DNA of 64,000 nt from Paenibacillus glycinis (GCF_009909185.1 NZ_JAAAMV010000017.1:124001-188000); one strand, 5' to 3'. Positions 46,251 to 55,419 are shown, counted from the first letter of the stretch. Numbers and translations: made by a program. The notes: a model not told the origin generated them from the sequence alone.

Positions 46251-47579
46251 ATGTTTGTCGATAAGGCGAAAATATTCGTAAAAGGCGGCGACGGGGGCAA
46301 CGGGATCGTCTCGTACCGCCGGGAGAAGTACGTGCCGCAAGGCGGGCCCGCCGGCGGCGACGGGGGGAAGGGCGGCGACGTCATTTTCCGCGTGGACAAC
46401 GGGCTGCGGACGCTCATGGACTTCCGTTACCAGAAGCACTTCAAGGGCGAACGGGGCGAGCGCGGCAAAGTCAAGACGATGCACGGGTCCAACGCGGAGA
46501 ACACCGTGATTCGGATTCCGCCGGGAACGGTCATCTTGGATGACGATTCCGGTGAAATCATCGCGGACATGACGCAGCACGGCTCGGAGATCATCGTCGC
46601 CAAGGGCGGACGCGGCGGACGCGGCAATACCCGATTCGCGACGGCGAGCAATCCGGCGCCGGATTTCGCGGAGAACGGCGAAGACGGCGAAGAACGTTGG
46701 ATCATTCTCGAGCTGAAGGTCATGGCCGATGTCGGCCTTGTCGGTTTCCCGAGCGTGGGCAAATCGACGCTGCTCTCGATCGTGTCGGCGGCGCAGCCGA
46801 AGATCGGCGCGTACCATTTCACGACGATTTCGCCGAATCTCGGCGTCGTCGATGTCGGGGACGGACGCAGCTTCGTCATGGCGGATCTGCCGGGATTGAT
46901 CGAAGGCGCGCATGAAGGCGTCGGGCTCGGCCATGATTTTCTGCGGCATGTGGAGCGCACGCGCATTATTTTGCACGTGCTCGACATGTCGGGTTCGGAG
47001 GGACGCGATCCGTACGAGGATTGGGTCACCATCAATCAGGAGCTGGAGCTGTACAATCCGGTGCTGGCCGAGCGTCCGCAGATCATCGTGGCGAACAAGA
47101 TGGACATGCCGGAAGCCGAGGACAACCTCGCGCTGTTCCGGGAGCAGCTGCAGGCGCGCGAAGACGAAGCCGAGCATCAGGTCGTGGCGATGTCCTCGCT
47201 GACGAAGCAGGGCGTTCAGGAGCTGCTCTATAAGGCGATGGACCTGCTCGAGACCGTGCCGGAGACCCGTCAGATCGAGGAAGTGCGCGACGTGGCGGAA
47301 CGCAAGGTGTATACGCTGGACAAGGAAGAGGACCGCTCCTTCAAGGTGGGCAAGGAGAACGAGGGCTTCTACGTGGAGAGCGCCTATATCGAGAAATTCA
47401 TGAAGCGGGTCAACCTCAACAACTCCTACGACGCGATCATGCGTTTCGCGAGAACGCTGCGCTTGATGGGCGTGGACGCGGAGCTTCGCAAAATCGGCGC
47501 GAAAGACGGCGATATCGTACGAATCGGCGACTTTACCTTCGAGTTTTTCGAGGGAAGCGACTTCTATTACCACGAATAG
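46251..47579 (+). CDS. obg: Obg/CgtA GTPase
   Basis: 442 aa. Glycine-rich Obg domain (1-158, [17 protein letters not shown]), G domain with G1 [12 protein letters not shown]3 DLPGLIEGA and G4 NKMD, and the C-terminal OCT domain (about 350-430). Essential in 50S assembly and, in Bacillus, in sporulation and stress signalling. ATG 46251 follows TGGAGGAAG; upstream in-frame codons belong to spo0B sequence. Follows spo0B by 17 bp. Confidence 0.97.
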   Translation: MFVDKAKIFVKGGDGGNGIVSYRREKYVPQGGPAGGDGGKGGDVIFRVDNGLRTLMDFRYQKHFKGERGERGKVKTMHGSNAENTVIRIPPGTVILDDDSGEIIADMTQHGSEIIVAKGGRGGRGNTRFATASNPAPDFAENGEDGEERWIILELKVMADVGLVGFPSVGKSTLLSIVSAAQPKIGAYHFTTISPNLGVVDVGDGRSFVMADLPGLIEGAHEGVGLGHDFLRHVERTRIILHVLDMSGSEGRDPYEDWVTINQELELYNPVLAERPQIIVANKMDMPEAEDNLALFREQLQAREDEAEHQVVAMSSLTKQGVQELLYKAMDLLETVPETRQIEEVRDVAERKVYTLDKEEDRSFKVGKENEGFYVESAYIEKFMKRVNLNNSYDAIMRFARTLRLMGVDAELRKIGAKDGDIVRIGDFTFEFFEGSDFYYHE

Positions 47580-47588
47580 CACGGGATC

Positions 47589-47642
47589 AGCTGCCGGGGC
47601 TGTGTTTGCATCTACTGCAGACGCGGCCGGGGCGGCTTTTTT
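47589..47642 (+). terminator. Terminator after obg
   Basis: Outer arms AGCTGCC / GGCGGCT (47589-47595, 47631-47637) with an extended inner GGCTGTGTTTGC / GCAGACGCGGCC helix (wobble pairs), then T residues. Confidence 0.9.
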
Positions 47643-47681
47643 GATACGAGGGATTTGCCGCCGCATGCATGGAAATGACTA

Positions 47682-47710
47682 TTGCCGCCATGGCGTTTAT
47701 TCGCTATAAT
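47682..47710 (+). promoter_or_regulatory. Sigma-A type promoter for the pheB-hom-thrB-pheA-ilvE operon
   Basis: TTGCCG (47682-47687), 17 bp, TATAAT (47705-47710). Confidence 0.8.
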
Positions 47711-47753
47711 GTCCTCTATGGAAGAACAAATGTCTTCGATAGGAGGACGGTCA

Positions 47754-48191
47754 GTGGAGGAACGATATTATGTCGTTCGCGAGGATATGCTGCCGGAAGC
47801 AATCGTGAAGACCATTCAGGTCAAGGAAATGCTTCGCCGGGGCGATGCCGCCACCGTTCACGAAGCGACCGAGCGCGTAGGCCTGAGCCGAAGCGCCTTT
47901 TACAAGTACAAAGACGGAGTTTACGCGCAGGATCACCTGAAGCGGGAAACGATCGTGACCATATCCATGGATCTGGATCATCGCGCCGGCGTGCTTTCCA
48001 AGGTGCTCGGCCTCGTGGCCGGCTCGGAAGGAAACGTGCTGACGATACATCAATCGATTCCGCTGCAAGGGCTTGCCAACGTCGTGATTTCCGTTGATAC
48101 CTCGCTCATGGGCGGGGCGCTGTCCGAATTCACGGATGCGCTTCGCAGGCAGGACGGCGTCCGCAGGGCGTCCATCGTCGGCCAAGGATAG
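47754..48191 (+). CDS. pheB: ACT-domain protein PheB
   Basis: 145 aa. N-terminal helical part with a helix-turn-helix look (VHEATERVGLSRSAFYKYKDG) and a C-terminal ACT domain (about 71-145, TISMDLDHRAGVLSKVLGLV). ACT domains bind amino acids; the exact role of PheB is not settled. GTG 47754 is fixed by AGGAGG seven bases upstream; the earlier ATG at 47718 lacks a site. Length equals the B. subtilis protein, also downstream of obg. Confidence 0.9.
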   Translation: MEERYYVVREDMLPEAIVKTIQVKEMLRRGDAATVHEATERVGLSRSAFYKYKDGVYAQDHLKRETIVTISMDLDHRAGVLSKVLGLVAGSEGNVLTIHQSIPLQGLANVVISVDTSLMGGALSEFTDALRRQDGVRRASIVGQG

Positions 48192-48214
48192 ACTATATAC
48201 TGGAGGTTAACGGA

Positions 48215-49501
48215 ATGAAACCGATTAAAGTAGGATTGCTTGGACTCGGCACGGTAGGAACGGGCGTCGTTCGCATCGTGGAGGGTCATCAGACGGATCT
48301 GCAAAGCCAGGTCGGATCCCCGATCGTCATCGAGAAGGTGCTCGTTCAAAATATAAGCAAGGTTCGCGCGGTCAGCATCAATCCCGCAAAATTGACGGAG
48401 GACGCTTGGGAGGTCATCCATAATCCCGAGATCGACGTCATCGTCGAAGTCATGGGCGGCATCGAGACGACCAAGAGGTATATCCTGGAGGCATTGGCCC
48501 GCGGCAAGCACGTCGTCACGGCGAACAAGGATTTGATGGCGCTGCATGGTCCCGAAATCCTGGCCGCGGCGCACGAGAACGGCTGCGACGTGCTCTACGA
48601 AGCGAGCGTGGCGGGCGGCATACCGATTATCCGCACGCTGATCGAAGGCTTCTCGTCCGACCGCATTACCAAGATTATGGGCATCGTGAACGGGACGACG
48701 AATTATATCTTGACGAAGATGAGCAAGGAAGGCGCTGCCTATGGGGACGTGCTGAAGGAAGCCCAGGAGCTCGGCTACGCCGAAGCCGATCCGACTTCCG
48801 ACGTGGAAGGATTGGATGCGGCGCGTAAAATGACGATTCTGGCGACGCTCGGCTTCCGCGCGAACGTGGCGCTCGAGGACGTCGACGTCAAAGGCATCTC
48901 GGCGATTACCCGCGAGGATATCCTGTACGCGAAGCGGCTCGGCTACGAAGTGAAGCTGCTCGGCATCGCGGAACGCCAGGACGATTACATCAGCGTCAGC
49001 GTGCAGCCGACGATGGTGAAGCTGTCGCATCCGATCGCCGCAGTGAACGGCGTGTATAACGCGGTGTACGTCTACGGCGAAGCCGTGGGCGAGACGATGT
49101 TCTACGGACCGGGAGCGGGAGAATTGCCGACGGCAACCTCCGTCGTCGCCGATTTGGTGGCGGTGGTGAAGAACCTAAAGCTCGGCGTGAACGGCAAGCA
49201 GGAGCTGATCGCGTACAAGGAGAAGAAGCTCAAAACCGACGAGCAGATCGCGTCGAAATATTTCATGCTGCTGCACGTGGCGGATCGCGCGGGCGTGCTG
49301 GCGCGCATCACGCAGGCGTTCGCCGAGCACGAGGTGAGCCTGGAATCCGTGCTGCAGCAGCCGAATCCGAGCAATCCGGAAGCGGAAATCATCATCATCA
49401 CGCATGACGCGAACAAAGCGGCGGCCAAACGGGTCCTCAAATCGCTCGAAGCGATGGACGTCGTGAAAACGATCAAGAGCGTCTACCGCGTCGAAGGATA
49501 A
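48215..49501 (+). CDS. hom: Homoserine dehydrogenase
   Basis: 428 aa NAD(P)-dependent enzyme, aspartate semialdehyde to homoserine. Rossmann motif VGLLGLGTVGTGVVRI, KDLMA-type ANKDLMALHGPEI, substrate motif GIVNGTTNYILTKM with EAQELGYAEADPTSDVEGLDAARK (in parts), and a C-terminal ACT domain (about 348-428) for feedback control. A TGGAGG site precedes the ATG. Confidence 0.97.
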   Translation: MKPIKVGLLGLGTVGTGVVRIVEGHQTDLQSQVGSPIVIEKVLVQNISKVRAVSINPAKLTEDAWEVIHNPEIDVIVEVMGGIETTKRYILEALARGKHVVTANKDLMALHGPEILAAAHENGCDVLYEASVAGGIPIIRTLIEGFSSDRITKIMGIVNGTTNYILTKMSKEGAAYGDVLKEAQELGYAEADPTSDVEGLDAARKMTILATLGFRANVALEDVDVKGISAITREDILYAKRLGYEVKLLGIAERQDDYISVSVQPTMVKLSHPIAAVNGVYNAVYVYGEAVGETMFYGPGAGELPTATSVVADLVAVVKNLKLGVNGKQELIAYKEKKLKTDEQIASKYFMLLHVADRAGVLARITQAFAEHEVSLESVLQQPNPSNPEAEIIIITHDANKAAAKRVLKSLEAMDVVKTIKSVYRVEG

Positions 49502-49612
49502 AGCCGGCATAAGCATGGCAGGGAAGCGCAAGTAAATGAAGCTACGGATGAAGAACCTATGACGCACGGCATCGGTTAGAAACGCCATCCGTCATCTGGA
49601 GGGTGCGGGAGT
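49502..49612 (+). other. 111-bp spacer between hom and thrB with possible mRNA structure
   Basis: No gene fits. ACGGATG (near 49543) can pair with CATCCGT (near 49587), and ATGACG (near 49559) with CGTCAT (near 49590); the two overlap and compete. No T run. The significance is doubtful, but the gap is long for this operon. Confidence 0.3.
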
Positions 49613-50590
49613 ATGATAAACGGCCAGGTATTGGTTAAAGTTCCGGCCAGCACGGCGAATCTCGGTCCGGGCTTCGATACGCTGGGCATGGCGCTGTCGC
49701 TTTACGCGTGGATCGAGATGGAAGCCGTCCCCGGCGGAGACACCGTTATCGAGCTATACGGCGAAGGATTGGAAGGCATACCGACCGACAAGACGAACCT
49801 GACGTACAAGGTCGCCAAGCTCGTATTCGAGGAAGCCGGCCTGGAGATGCCGGAGCTTCGCATCGCCATGTACAGCGAGATCCCGCTTACCCGCGGACTC
49901 GGCAGCAGCGCGTCCGCGATCGTCGCGGCGCTCGTGGCGGCGAACGCGCTGGCAGGCAGCCCGCTCGGCGAGGACAAGTTGTTCCAAATGGCCTCCGAGC
50001 TGGAGGGCCATCCCGATAACGTAGGCGCGTCGCTCTTCGGCGGCATCGTCGTCTCGGCATGGGACGGGACGCGCGCCGAGAAGGTGCGCATCGCGCCGCA
50101 CGAGAATTTGGAAGTGTTGGTTGCGATTCCGTCGTTCCAGCTGTCCACGGAGAAGGCGCGCCACGCGCTGCCCGCGAAGCTTGACATGAAAGACGCCGTT
50201 TACAATGTAGCGTGCAGCTCGCTTCTAGTGGCGGCGCTCGCGAGCGGCAATTTGGAGCTGATTCCGTTCGCCATGCGGGATAAGCTGCATCAGCCTTACC
50301 GCGCGCCTCTGGTACCGGGCATGTCCGAGATCCTGGAGCAGGCGACTAGCCGCGGCGCGCTCGGCATCGCGCTGAGCGGGGCAGGGCCGACGCTGCTGGC
50401 CCTGGTGGACCGGAGCAGCGACAGGAAGGCGGAGCTGGAGTCGTTCCTGCTGGATACCTTACGCGCCTATGGCATCGAGGCGCAAACGATGTGGCTCGCG
50501 CCTGCCTTGAACGGTCCGGAGCTGGCTATCTTCGACGCAGGCAAGACAGTAACGTTCATGGAACGAATCAAAGGAGAAGTAAGGGCATGA
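49613..50590 (+). CDS. thrB: Homoserine kinase
   Basis: 325 aa GHMP kinase, phosphorylates homoserine for threonine synthesis. N-terminal VPASTANLGPGFDTLG and the ATP loop PLTRGLGSSASAIVAAL are diagnostic, with GVALSGAGPT-like GIALSGAGPTLLAL near the C-terminus. No thrC is seen in the operon. Overlaps pheA by 4 bp. Confidence 0.97.
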   Translation: MINGQVLVKVPASTANLGPGFDTLGMALSLYAWIEMEAVPGGDTVIELYGEGLEGIPTDKTNLTYKVAKLVFEEAGLEMPELRIAMYSEIPLTRGLGSSASAIVAALVAANALAGSPLGEDKLFQMASELEGHPDNVGASLFGGIVVSAWDGTRAEKVRIAPHENLEVLVAIPSFQLSTEKARHALPAKLDMKDAVYNVACSSLLVAALASGNLELIPFAMRDKLHQPYRAPLVPGMSEILEQATSRGALGIALSGAGPTLLALVDRSSDRKAELESFLLDTLRAYGIEAQTMWLAPALNGPELAIFDAGKTVTFMERIKGEVRA

Positions 50591-51462
50591 TAAGCGCAGC
50601 TTGTTTGACCAAGGGCTCCACGTCCGACGAAGCGGCCAGGCATATGCTGAACGGCTTCGGCGTCGACATTCGGTACGAATATCACCGCATGATCGCGGAC
50701 GTCTTCCTGTCCACGGCCGAGGGAAAGACGGATTATGCCGTCATTCCGATCGAGAATACGATCGACGGTTCCGTAAGCTTACATACCGATTGGCTAGTCG
50801 ACGAAGTGAATTTGCCGATCCGGGCGGAGTGGGTCTATCCCTCGATTCAGAACCTCATCGGGGCTTCTTCCGAGCTGACGGAAGAAAGCGGAGAACTCGC
50901 TTACGGGCGTATCGTGAAGGTCATGAGCCACCCCGTCGCGATGGCGCAGTGCACGCAGTATCTGAAGCGCCGCCTTCCGCACGCGGAGCTTGAACATGTC
51001 GGCAGCACGTCCGAGGCGGTGCGCATCGTCCGCGACAATCCCGGGCGCGGCTGGGCGGCCATCGGCCAAGTATCCGCGGCGGCGGACAACGATCTCGCCA
51101 TACTCGAACCGGCCGTCACCGACCATGACAACAATTACACGCGCTTCCTGCTCGTCGGCCGGGAGCCGTTCAATCTGCGAACGTCGGAGAAGCATAAGAC
51201 GAGCGTCCTGATCACGCTTCCGGAGGATTATCCGGGGGCCCTGCATCAAGTGCTGTCCGCGTTCTCGTGGCGCCGGATCAATCTCTCGCGCATCGAGTCG
51301 CGGCCGACGAAGAAGAAGCTCGGCAATTATTATTTTCTGATCGATGTCGAGATGGCGATGGAAACCGTGCTGCTGCCGTCCGCGATCGCCGAGATCGAAG
51401 CGATCGGATGCCAGGTGCGCGTGCTGGGCAGCTATCCAAGCTTCACATACGAATCTCGTTAA
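50587..51462 (+). CDS. pheA: Prephenate dehydratase
   Basis: 291 aa, prephenate to phenylpyruvate. DYAVIPIENTIDGSV is the family substrate-binding motif, NNYTRFLLVGREP the catalytic TRF motif, and a C-terminal ACT domain (about 202-285, TSVLITLPEDYPGALHQVL and SRIESRP) binds phenylalanine. The N-terminal opening, usually YLGPEGTF, reads CLTKGSTSDEAA here, a divergent form. ATG 50587 follows AAGGAG and overlaps the thrB stop. Confidence 0.95.
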   Translation: MISAACLTKGSTSDEAARHMLNGFGVDIRYEYHRMIADVFLSTAEGKTDYAVIPIENTIDGSVSLHTDWLVDEVNLPIRAEWVYPSIQNLIGASSELTEESGELAYGRIVKVMSHPVAMAQCTQYLKRRLPHAELEHVGSTSEAVRIVRDNPGRGWAAIGQVSAAADNDLAILEPAVTDHDNNYTRFLLVGREPFNLRTSEKHKTSVLITLPEDYPGALHQVLSAFSWRRINLSRIESRPTKKKLGNYYFLIDVEMAMETVLLPSAIAEIEAIGCQVRVLGSYPSFTYESR

Positions 51463-51489
51463 CTCATTTTCGGAGGTGCAGGTACGATC

Positions 51490-52371
51490 ATGGCTGAACA
51501 AGTGATTTATCTCAACGGGGATTACGTGACCAAAGAGGATGCGAAGGTATCGGTTTTCGATCATGGCTTCCTGTACGGGGACGGAATTTTCGAAGGCATC
51601 CGCATCTACAACGGCAACATTTTCAAGTGCAAGGAGCATCTCAACCGGCTGTACGACTCGGCGAAATCGATCATGCTGAACATTCCGCTTTCCTACGGCG
51701 AAATGGAGCAGGCGCTGGTCGAAACGATCCGGCGCAACGAGCTGCGCGACGGCTATATCCGGCTCGTCGTTTCTCGCGGTCCCGGCAACCTGGGCCTTGA
51801 TCCGCTGCGCTGCCCGGCGGCATGGGTCATCATCATCGCGGAGCAGCTCGCGATCTATTCGGAAGAAGCGTACCGCGACGGCCTCGTATCCGTGTCGGTC
51901 TCGCAGCGCCGCAATATCCCGGATGCGCTCAATCCGAAGATCAAGTCGCTGAACTACCTGAACAACATCCTGGTCAAGATTCAAGCCAACCTGGCCGGCG
52001 TCGGCGAGGCGATCATGCTGAACGCCCAAGGCTACGTGGCCGAGGGCTCCAGCGATAATATCTTCATCATCAAGCGCGGTGTCGTTTATACGCCGCCATG
52101 CTATGTGGGCGCCTTGGAGGGCATCACGCGCGCGACGATCATCGAGCTGTGCGCGAAGCTGGGCTACGCGCTGAAGGAAGAGCCGTTCACGCTTCATGAC
52201 GTTTACGTGGCGGACGAAGTGTTCTTTACGGGCACGGCGGCCGAGGTCATCGCGGTGCGCGAGGTGGACGGACGTACGATCGGCGAGGGCAAGGCCGGCC
52301 CGATCACGACGCATTTGCTGGCGGAGTTCCGCAAAACGGTCGACGTCGACGGCGTGAAAGTGTACGAATAG
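51490..52371 (+). CDS. ilvE: Branched-chain amino acid aminotransferase (class IV)
   Basis: 293 aa PLP enzyme. YGDGIFEGIRIYNG, the PLP lysine in NPKIKSLNYLNN (about residue 156) and EGSSDNIFI / LEGITRATIIEL identify class IV branched-chain aminotransferases. D-amino acid aminotransferase is related but the motif spacing favours IlvE. It ends the operon, next to pheA, an arrangement not seen in B. subtilis. Confidence 0.92.
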   Translation: MAEQVIYLNGDYVTKEDAKVSVFDHGFLYGDGIFEGIRIYNGNIFKCKEHLNRLYDSAKSIMLNIPLSYGEMEQALVETIRRNELRDGYIRLVVSRGPGNLGLDPLRCPAAWVIIIAEQLAIYSEEAYRDGLVSVSVSQRRNIPDALNPKIKSLNYLNNILVKIQANLAGVGEAIMLNAQGYVAEGSSDNIFIIKRGVVYTPPCYVGALEGITRATIIELCAKLGYALKEEPFTLHDVYVADEVFFTGTAAEVIAVREVDGRTIGEGKAGPITTHLLAEFRKTVDVDGVKVYE

Positions 52372-52387
52372 GCAGGTCATGAACACG

Positions 52388-52437
52388 ATTGAAGCTTTTC
52401 TTGGCGCGAACGCCGGGGAGAGCTTCAATTTTTTTTT
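52388..52437 (+). terminator. Terminator after ilvE
   Basis: Arms ATTGAAGCT / AGCTTCAAT (52388-52396, 52421-52429), inner GGCG/CGCC pairing, then nine T residues. Confidence 0.95.
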
Positions 52438-52546
52438 ATGAAGAAGGGTGACACTCGCCCACCTCCCGCATAGGATGTAGGGATTGATTAACGGGCGTTT
52501 GCCGCGTCTGCCCAAGACGTAAAACGTGACAGGAGGTTTTTGTCGG

Positions 52547-54502
52547 GTGAAAATTCATATCGTAAAAAAAGGCGACACCTTGTACATGATCGCGCAAAAG
52601 TACAATGTATCGCTGGAAGAAATTTTAAAGCTTAACCCATCCATCACCAATCCGGACGAGATCGACATCGGCATGAAGATCAAAGTGCCCGCGATGCAAG
52701 GCGACGACATGGAGGTCATGCACCAGCACGTCGTGCAGCAGGGCGACACGCTCTGGAAGCTGTCCAAGGCTTGGGGCGTTCCGCTCGGGGATATGATCAA
52801 AGCGAATCCGCAGCTCAAAAATCCGAACGTGCTGCTGACGGGGGAAGTCGTAAACATACCTAAACCGAGCATGCCGGGCGCGATGCCGGAAATGAATGAA
52901 CAGCATCACGGCCACAAATCGGGGACGGGTCATCACCCGCTCCATCCGTCATCGGTCATGCAGGGCGTGCAGGGGCTTATGGGCAAAATCCCGACCGGCA
53001 AGATTCCGACGGGCAAAAAGCCGACGGGACCGAAAAACACCGCTCCGATACCTACGCCGGTTCCGATGCCAGAGCCGACGCCGGCTCCGATGCCGGTGCC
53101 GACGGAAATTCCGATCGCAGAGAAGAAATATCCGATGCATCCGACCTACGAGCAAAACGTCGATTTGTTCAAACAGTACGGCATTCCCGCAACCGAGGTC
53201 ATGTCGCTGCACGATATGCCGACAAGCCCAGTCCACAGCGGCTACGGCTACAGCCAACCGACGGCCGTGTCCCCGGCGATGACGGGTGGCTACGGCTATG
53301 AAATGCCGACGGCCGTGTCCCCGGCGATGACGGGTGGCTACGGCTATGAAATGCCGACGGCCGTATCGCCGGCGATGACAGGCGGTTACGGCTATGAAAT
53401 GCCGACAGCGGTATCGCCGGCAATGACGGGCGGCTACGGCTATGGCATGCCGACAGCGGTGTCGCCGGCGATGACGGGCGGCTACGGCATGCCGACGGCC
53501 GTTTCGCCAGCGATGACGGGCGGTTACGGCTATGAAATGCCGACGGCCGTATCGCCGGCAATGACTGGCGGTTACGGTATGCCGACGGCGGTATCGCCAG
53601 CGATGACGGGCGGTTATGGGAATGAGATGCCGACGGCCGTCAGCCCTGCCGAAACGTCCCCCGGCCTGCCGTGGGGAGCGCCGAATTATGGCTGGGGATC
53701 ACCGATGGTGAGTCCTGCCAGCGATCAAGGCTACGGTTCCAATGCCGTATCGCCGGAAAGCACAGGCCCGATGGGCGGCTACGGCTACAACCCGTCGATG
53801 GTCTCGCCGGAGAGCATGGGTCCAATGGGCGGCTACGGGTACAATACGTCGATGGTCTCGCCGGAAAGCACAGGCCCAATGGGCGGCTATGGCTACAACC
53901 CGTCAATGGTCTCGCCGGAGAGCATGGGTCCAATGGGCGGCTACGGGTACAATCCGTCGATGGTCTCGCCGGAGAGCATGGGCCCGATGGGCGGCTATGG
54001 CTACAATCCGTCGATGGTCTCGCCGGAGAGCATGGGCCCGATGGGCGGTTACGGATATAATCCGTCGATGGTCTCGCCGGAGAGCATGGGCCCGATGGGC
54101 GGCTACGGGTATAATCCGTCGATGGTCTCGCCGGAGAGCATGGGCCCGATGGGCGGCTACGGGTATAATCCGTCGCTGGTCTCGCCGGCGAATATGGGCC
54201 CGATGGGCGGCTACGGATATAATCCCACTATGGTCTCGCCGGCCAACATCGGTCCGCAGTTCGGCTATGGATATATGGGTAACGGCCAAGTGTCGCCTGT
54301 GAGCACGTCCGGCAAGAAGCCTTGCAACTGCGGCTGCCAGGATAAACGCGAAGAAGACGACTTCGAAGCCGAAGAAGCGCTGGAGCCCGTAAAGGTCAGC
54401 AAATCGGCGGCAGCCCGAAAGCCGGCCAAGAAAGCCGCCGTTCGCCAAACACGCACCGTGAGACCGAAACGCCGCGACAGCCTGCCTTGGATTAACCGTT
54501 AA
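52547..54502 (+). CDS. safA: SafA-like spore coat morphogenetic protein with two LysM and long tandem repeats
   Basis: 651 aa. Two LysM domains at the N-terminus (about 2-46, IHIVKKGDTLYMIAQKYNVS; about 60-106, HVVQQGDTLWKLSKAWGV) target it to the spore cortex/coat interface. A Pro/Met linker (about 107-205) follows, then nine PTAVSP units (mostly PTAVSPAMTGGYGYEM), then ten 18-residue units (VSPESMGPMGGYGYNPSM type), a Cys-rich spot (CNCGCQD), and a basic C-terminus. In Bacillus SafA organises the inner coat and binds SpoVID, whose homologue is at 21963. B. subtilis SafA is shorter with one LysM. GTG 52547 follows AGGAGG. The assignment is by LysM layout and by position before bofC. Confidence 0.85.
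   Translation: MKIHIVKKGDTLYMIAQKYNVSLEEILKLNPSITNPDEIDIGMKIKVPAMQGDDMEVMHQHVVQQGDTLWKLSKAWGVPLGDMIKANPQLKNPNVLLTGEVVNIPKPSMPGAMPEMNEQHHGHKSGTGHHPLHPSSVMQGVQGLMGKIPTGKIPTGKKPTGPKNTAPIPTPVPMPEPTPAPMPVPTEIPIAEKKYPMHPTYEQNVDLFKQYGIPATEVMSLHDMPTSPVHSGYGYSQPTAVSPAMTGGYGYEMPTAVSPAMTGGYGYEMPTAVSPAMTGGYGYEMPTAVSPAMTGGYGYGMPTAVSPAMTGGYGMPTAVSPAMTGGYGYEMPTAVSPAMTGGYGMPTAVSPAMTGGYGNEMPTAVSPAETSPGLPWGAPNYGWGSPMVSPASDQGYGSNAVSPESTGPMGGYGYNPSMVSPESMGPMGGYGYNTSMVSPESTGPMGGYGYNPSMVSPESMGPMGGYGYNPSMVSPESMGPMGGYGYNPSMVSPESMGPMGGYGYNPSMVSPESMGPMGGYGYNPSMVSPESMGPMGGYGYNPSLVSPANMGPMGGYGYNPTMVSPANIGPQFGYGYMGNGQVSPVSTSGKKPCNCGCQDKREEDDFEAEEALEPVKVSKSAAARKPAKKAAVRQTRTVRPKRRDSLPWINR
53254..53640 (+). repeat. PTAVSP tandem repeat in safA
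   Basis: Eight full units of 42 or 48 bp plus one partial, each starting CCGACGGCCGT or a close variant. The short units lack two codons (YE or YG). Coding repeat. Confidence 0.95.
53748..54262 (+). repeat. 54-bp tandem repeat in safA
   Basis: Ten units of 54 bp coding VSPES(M/T)GPMGGYGYNPSM; units 5-8 are almost identical in DNA, so they are recent duplications. The last two have AN for ES. Confidence 0.95.
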
Positions 54503-54518
54503 CGATACTGACGCGTAC

Positions 54519-54558
54519 GCCCCGCGTGCATCGCTTCCCGATGCCTCGCGGGGCATTT
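54519..54558 (+). terminator. Terminator after safA
   Basis: GCCCCGCG / CGCGGGGC arms (54519-54526, 54547-54554), inner GCATCG/CGATGC, then ATTTATT. Confidence 0.85.
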
Positions 54559-54577
54559 ATTATACGCTTCGCGGACA

Positions 54578-54608
54578 TGCATATTTCGCCAGTTGGAGTG
54601 ACAAACTA
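54578..54608 (+). promoter_or_regulatory. Sigma-G-like (forespore) promoter for bofC
   Basis: TGCATA (54578-54583), 18 bp, CAAACTA (54602-54608), close to the sigma-G pattern TGMATA-N18-CATAMTA. bofC is a forespore gene in Bacillus. Confidence 0.55.
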
Positions 54609-54635
54609 ACAAAAAAGGCAAATGGGGGAACTCAT

Positions 54636-55295
54636 ATGATGACATTCAACGTGTGGCGCAAAGTGAAGCAAAAACTGCGGCGCGGCCGTCGTCCGATGTG
54701 GCAGCTGGCTTGCTTTTTGCTTGCCGCAGGCCTATTGTCGCCGACCTTCGGCGGCGTCGGCTCGGCCGCCGCGGGCAAGAATGGCCCGGCGGCTCCCCGG
54801 CAGGAGCGGGAAGAGACAAGCCGCAGCGTCATCGCGACGCTTTCCGATATGCATGCCAAAGTCACGGTCAAGCTTCGGCGGGTGTATATCTGCGGCGTGG
54901 AATCGGAGACGATCGGCAGCTTGAGCTCCGCGGACGCGCTGCGAATGATGAAGCTGCATCCGGAATGGACGGCCATGCTGGACGAGCAGGGCGCGGTCGT
55001 CATGGAGCAGCGGATCGACGATTTGTCCGAATCGTGCAAACGCAACGCGTATTTCGGCTTGGACAAGCTGGGCCGCCTGTCGCTGTTCGACGGCGCGCCG
55101 AAGAAAGAAAAGGTGCTGCGGACCTTCTTCCAGCTGGACGTGAATTACATGGAGAGCAGCCTGCCGCGGGAACGGATCGACGAGCTCGTCAAAGGCATCC
55201 GCGTAACGGACAAGGACGCGTTCAACAGCGTGATATCCACCTACAGCGACTATGCGGTGGACCGGACCGAGAAGGTCATGAAGCGAACGTTTTGA
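54636..55295 (+). CDS. bofC: BofC-like intercompartmental signalling protein
   Basis: 219 aa. An N-terminal signal segment (about 22-43, WQLACFLLAAGLLSPTFGG) exports it from the forespore into the intermembrane space. The mature part has VTVKLRRVYICGVESETIG, then a C-terminal region with YFGLDKLGRLSLFDG, as in BofC, which restrains SpoIVB and so the pro-sigma-K checkpoint. Its target pathway ends at SpoIVFA/B, also in this window. The position just before the ruv genes matches B. subtilis. Confidence 0.88.
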   Translation: MMTFNVWRKVKQKLRRGRRPMWQLACFLLAAGLLSPTFGGVGSAAAGKNGPAAPRQEREETSRSVIATLSDMHAKVTVKLRRVYICGVESETIGSLSSADALRMMKLHPEWTAMLDEQGAVVMEQRIDDLSESCKRNAYFGLDKLGRLSLFDGAPKKEKVLRTFFQLDVNYMESSLPRERIDELVKGIRVTDKDAFNSVISTYSDYAVDRTEKVMKRTF

Positions 55296-55324
55296 GCGCA
55301 AACCGACATACCCCGATAGAAGCG

Positions 55325-55351
55325 AACGGCTGCCCGAGGCAGCCGTTTTTT
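55325..55351 (+). terminator. Terminator after bofC
   Basis: AACGGCTGC / GCAGCCGTT stem (55325-55333, 55339-55347) followed by T residues. Confidence 0.92.
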
Positions 55352-55390
55352 CGTCGTTGCTCCGTCAATCAAGCCGGGACAAAACGCGTG

Positions 55391-55419
55391 TTCTCATTCG
55401 CCCCATCATTTGATATAAT
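55391..55419 (+). promoter_or_regulatory. Sigma-A type promoter for the ruvCAB operon
   Basis: TTCTCA (55391-55396), 17 bp, TATAAT (55414-55419). No LexA box (CGAACNNNNGTTCG form) is obvious nearby. Confidence 0.65.

Noticed and set aside
53199-53561. Antisense Ser/Arg/Pro-rich open frame over safA
   Set aside because: It mirrors the PTAVSP repeats and has no start signals.
53254-54262. CRISPR-like or mobile repeat array
   Set aside because: The repeats have no spacers and stay in frame with safA; they are protein repeats.
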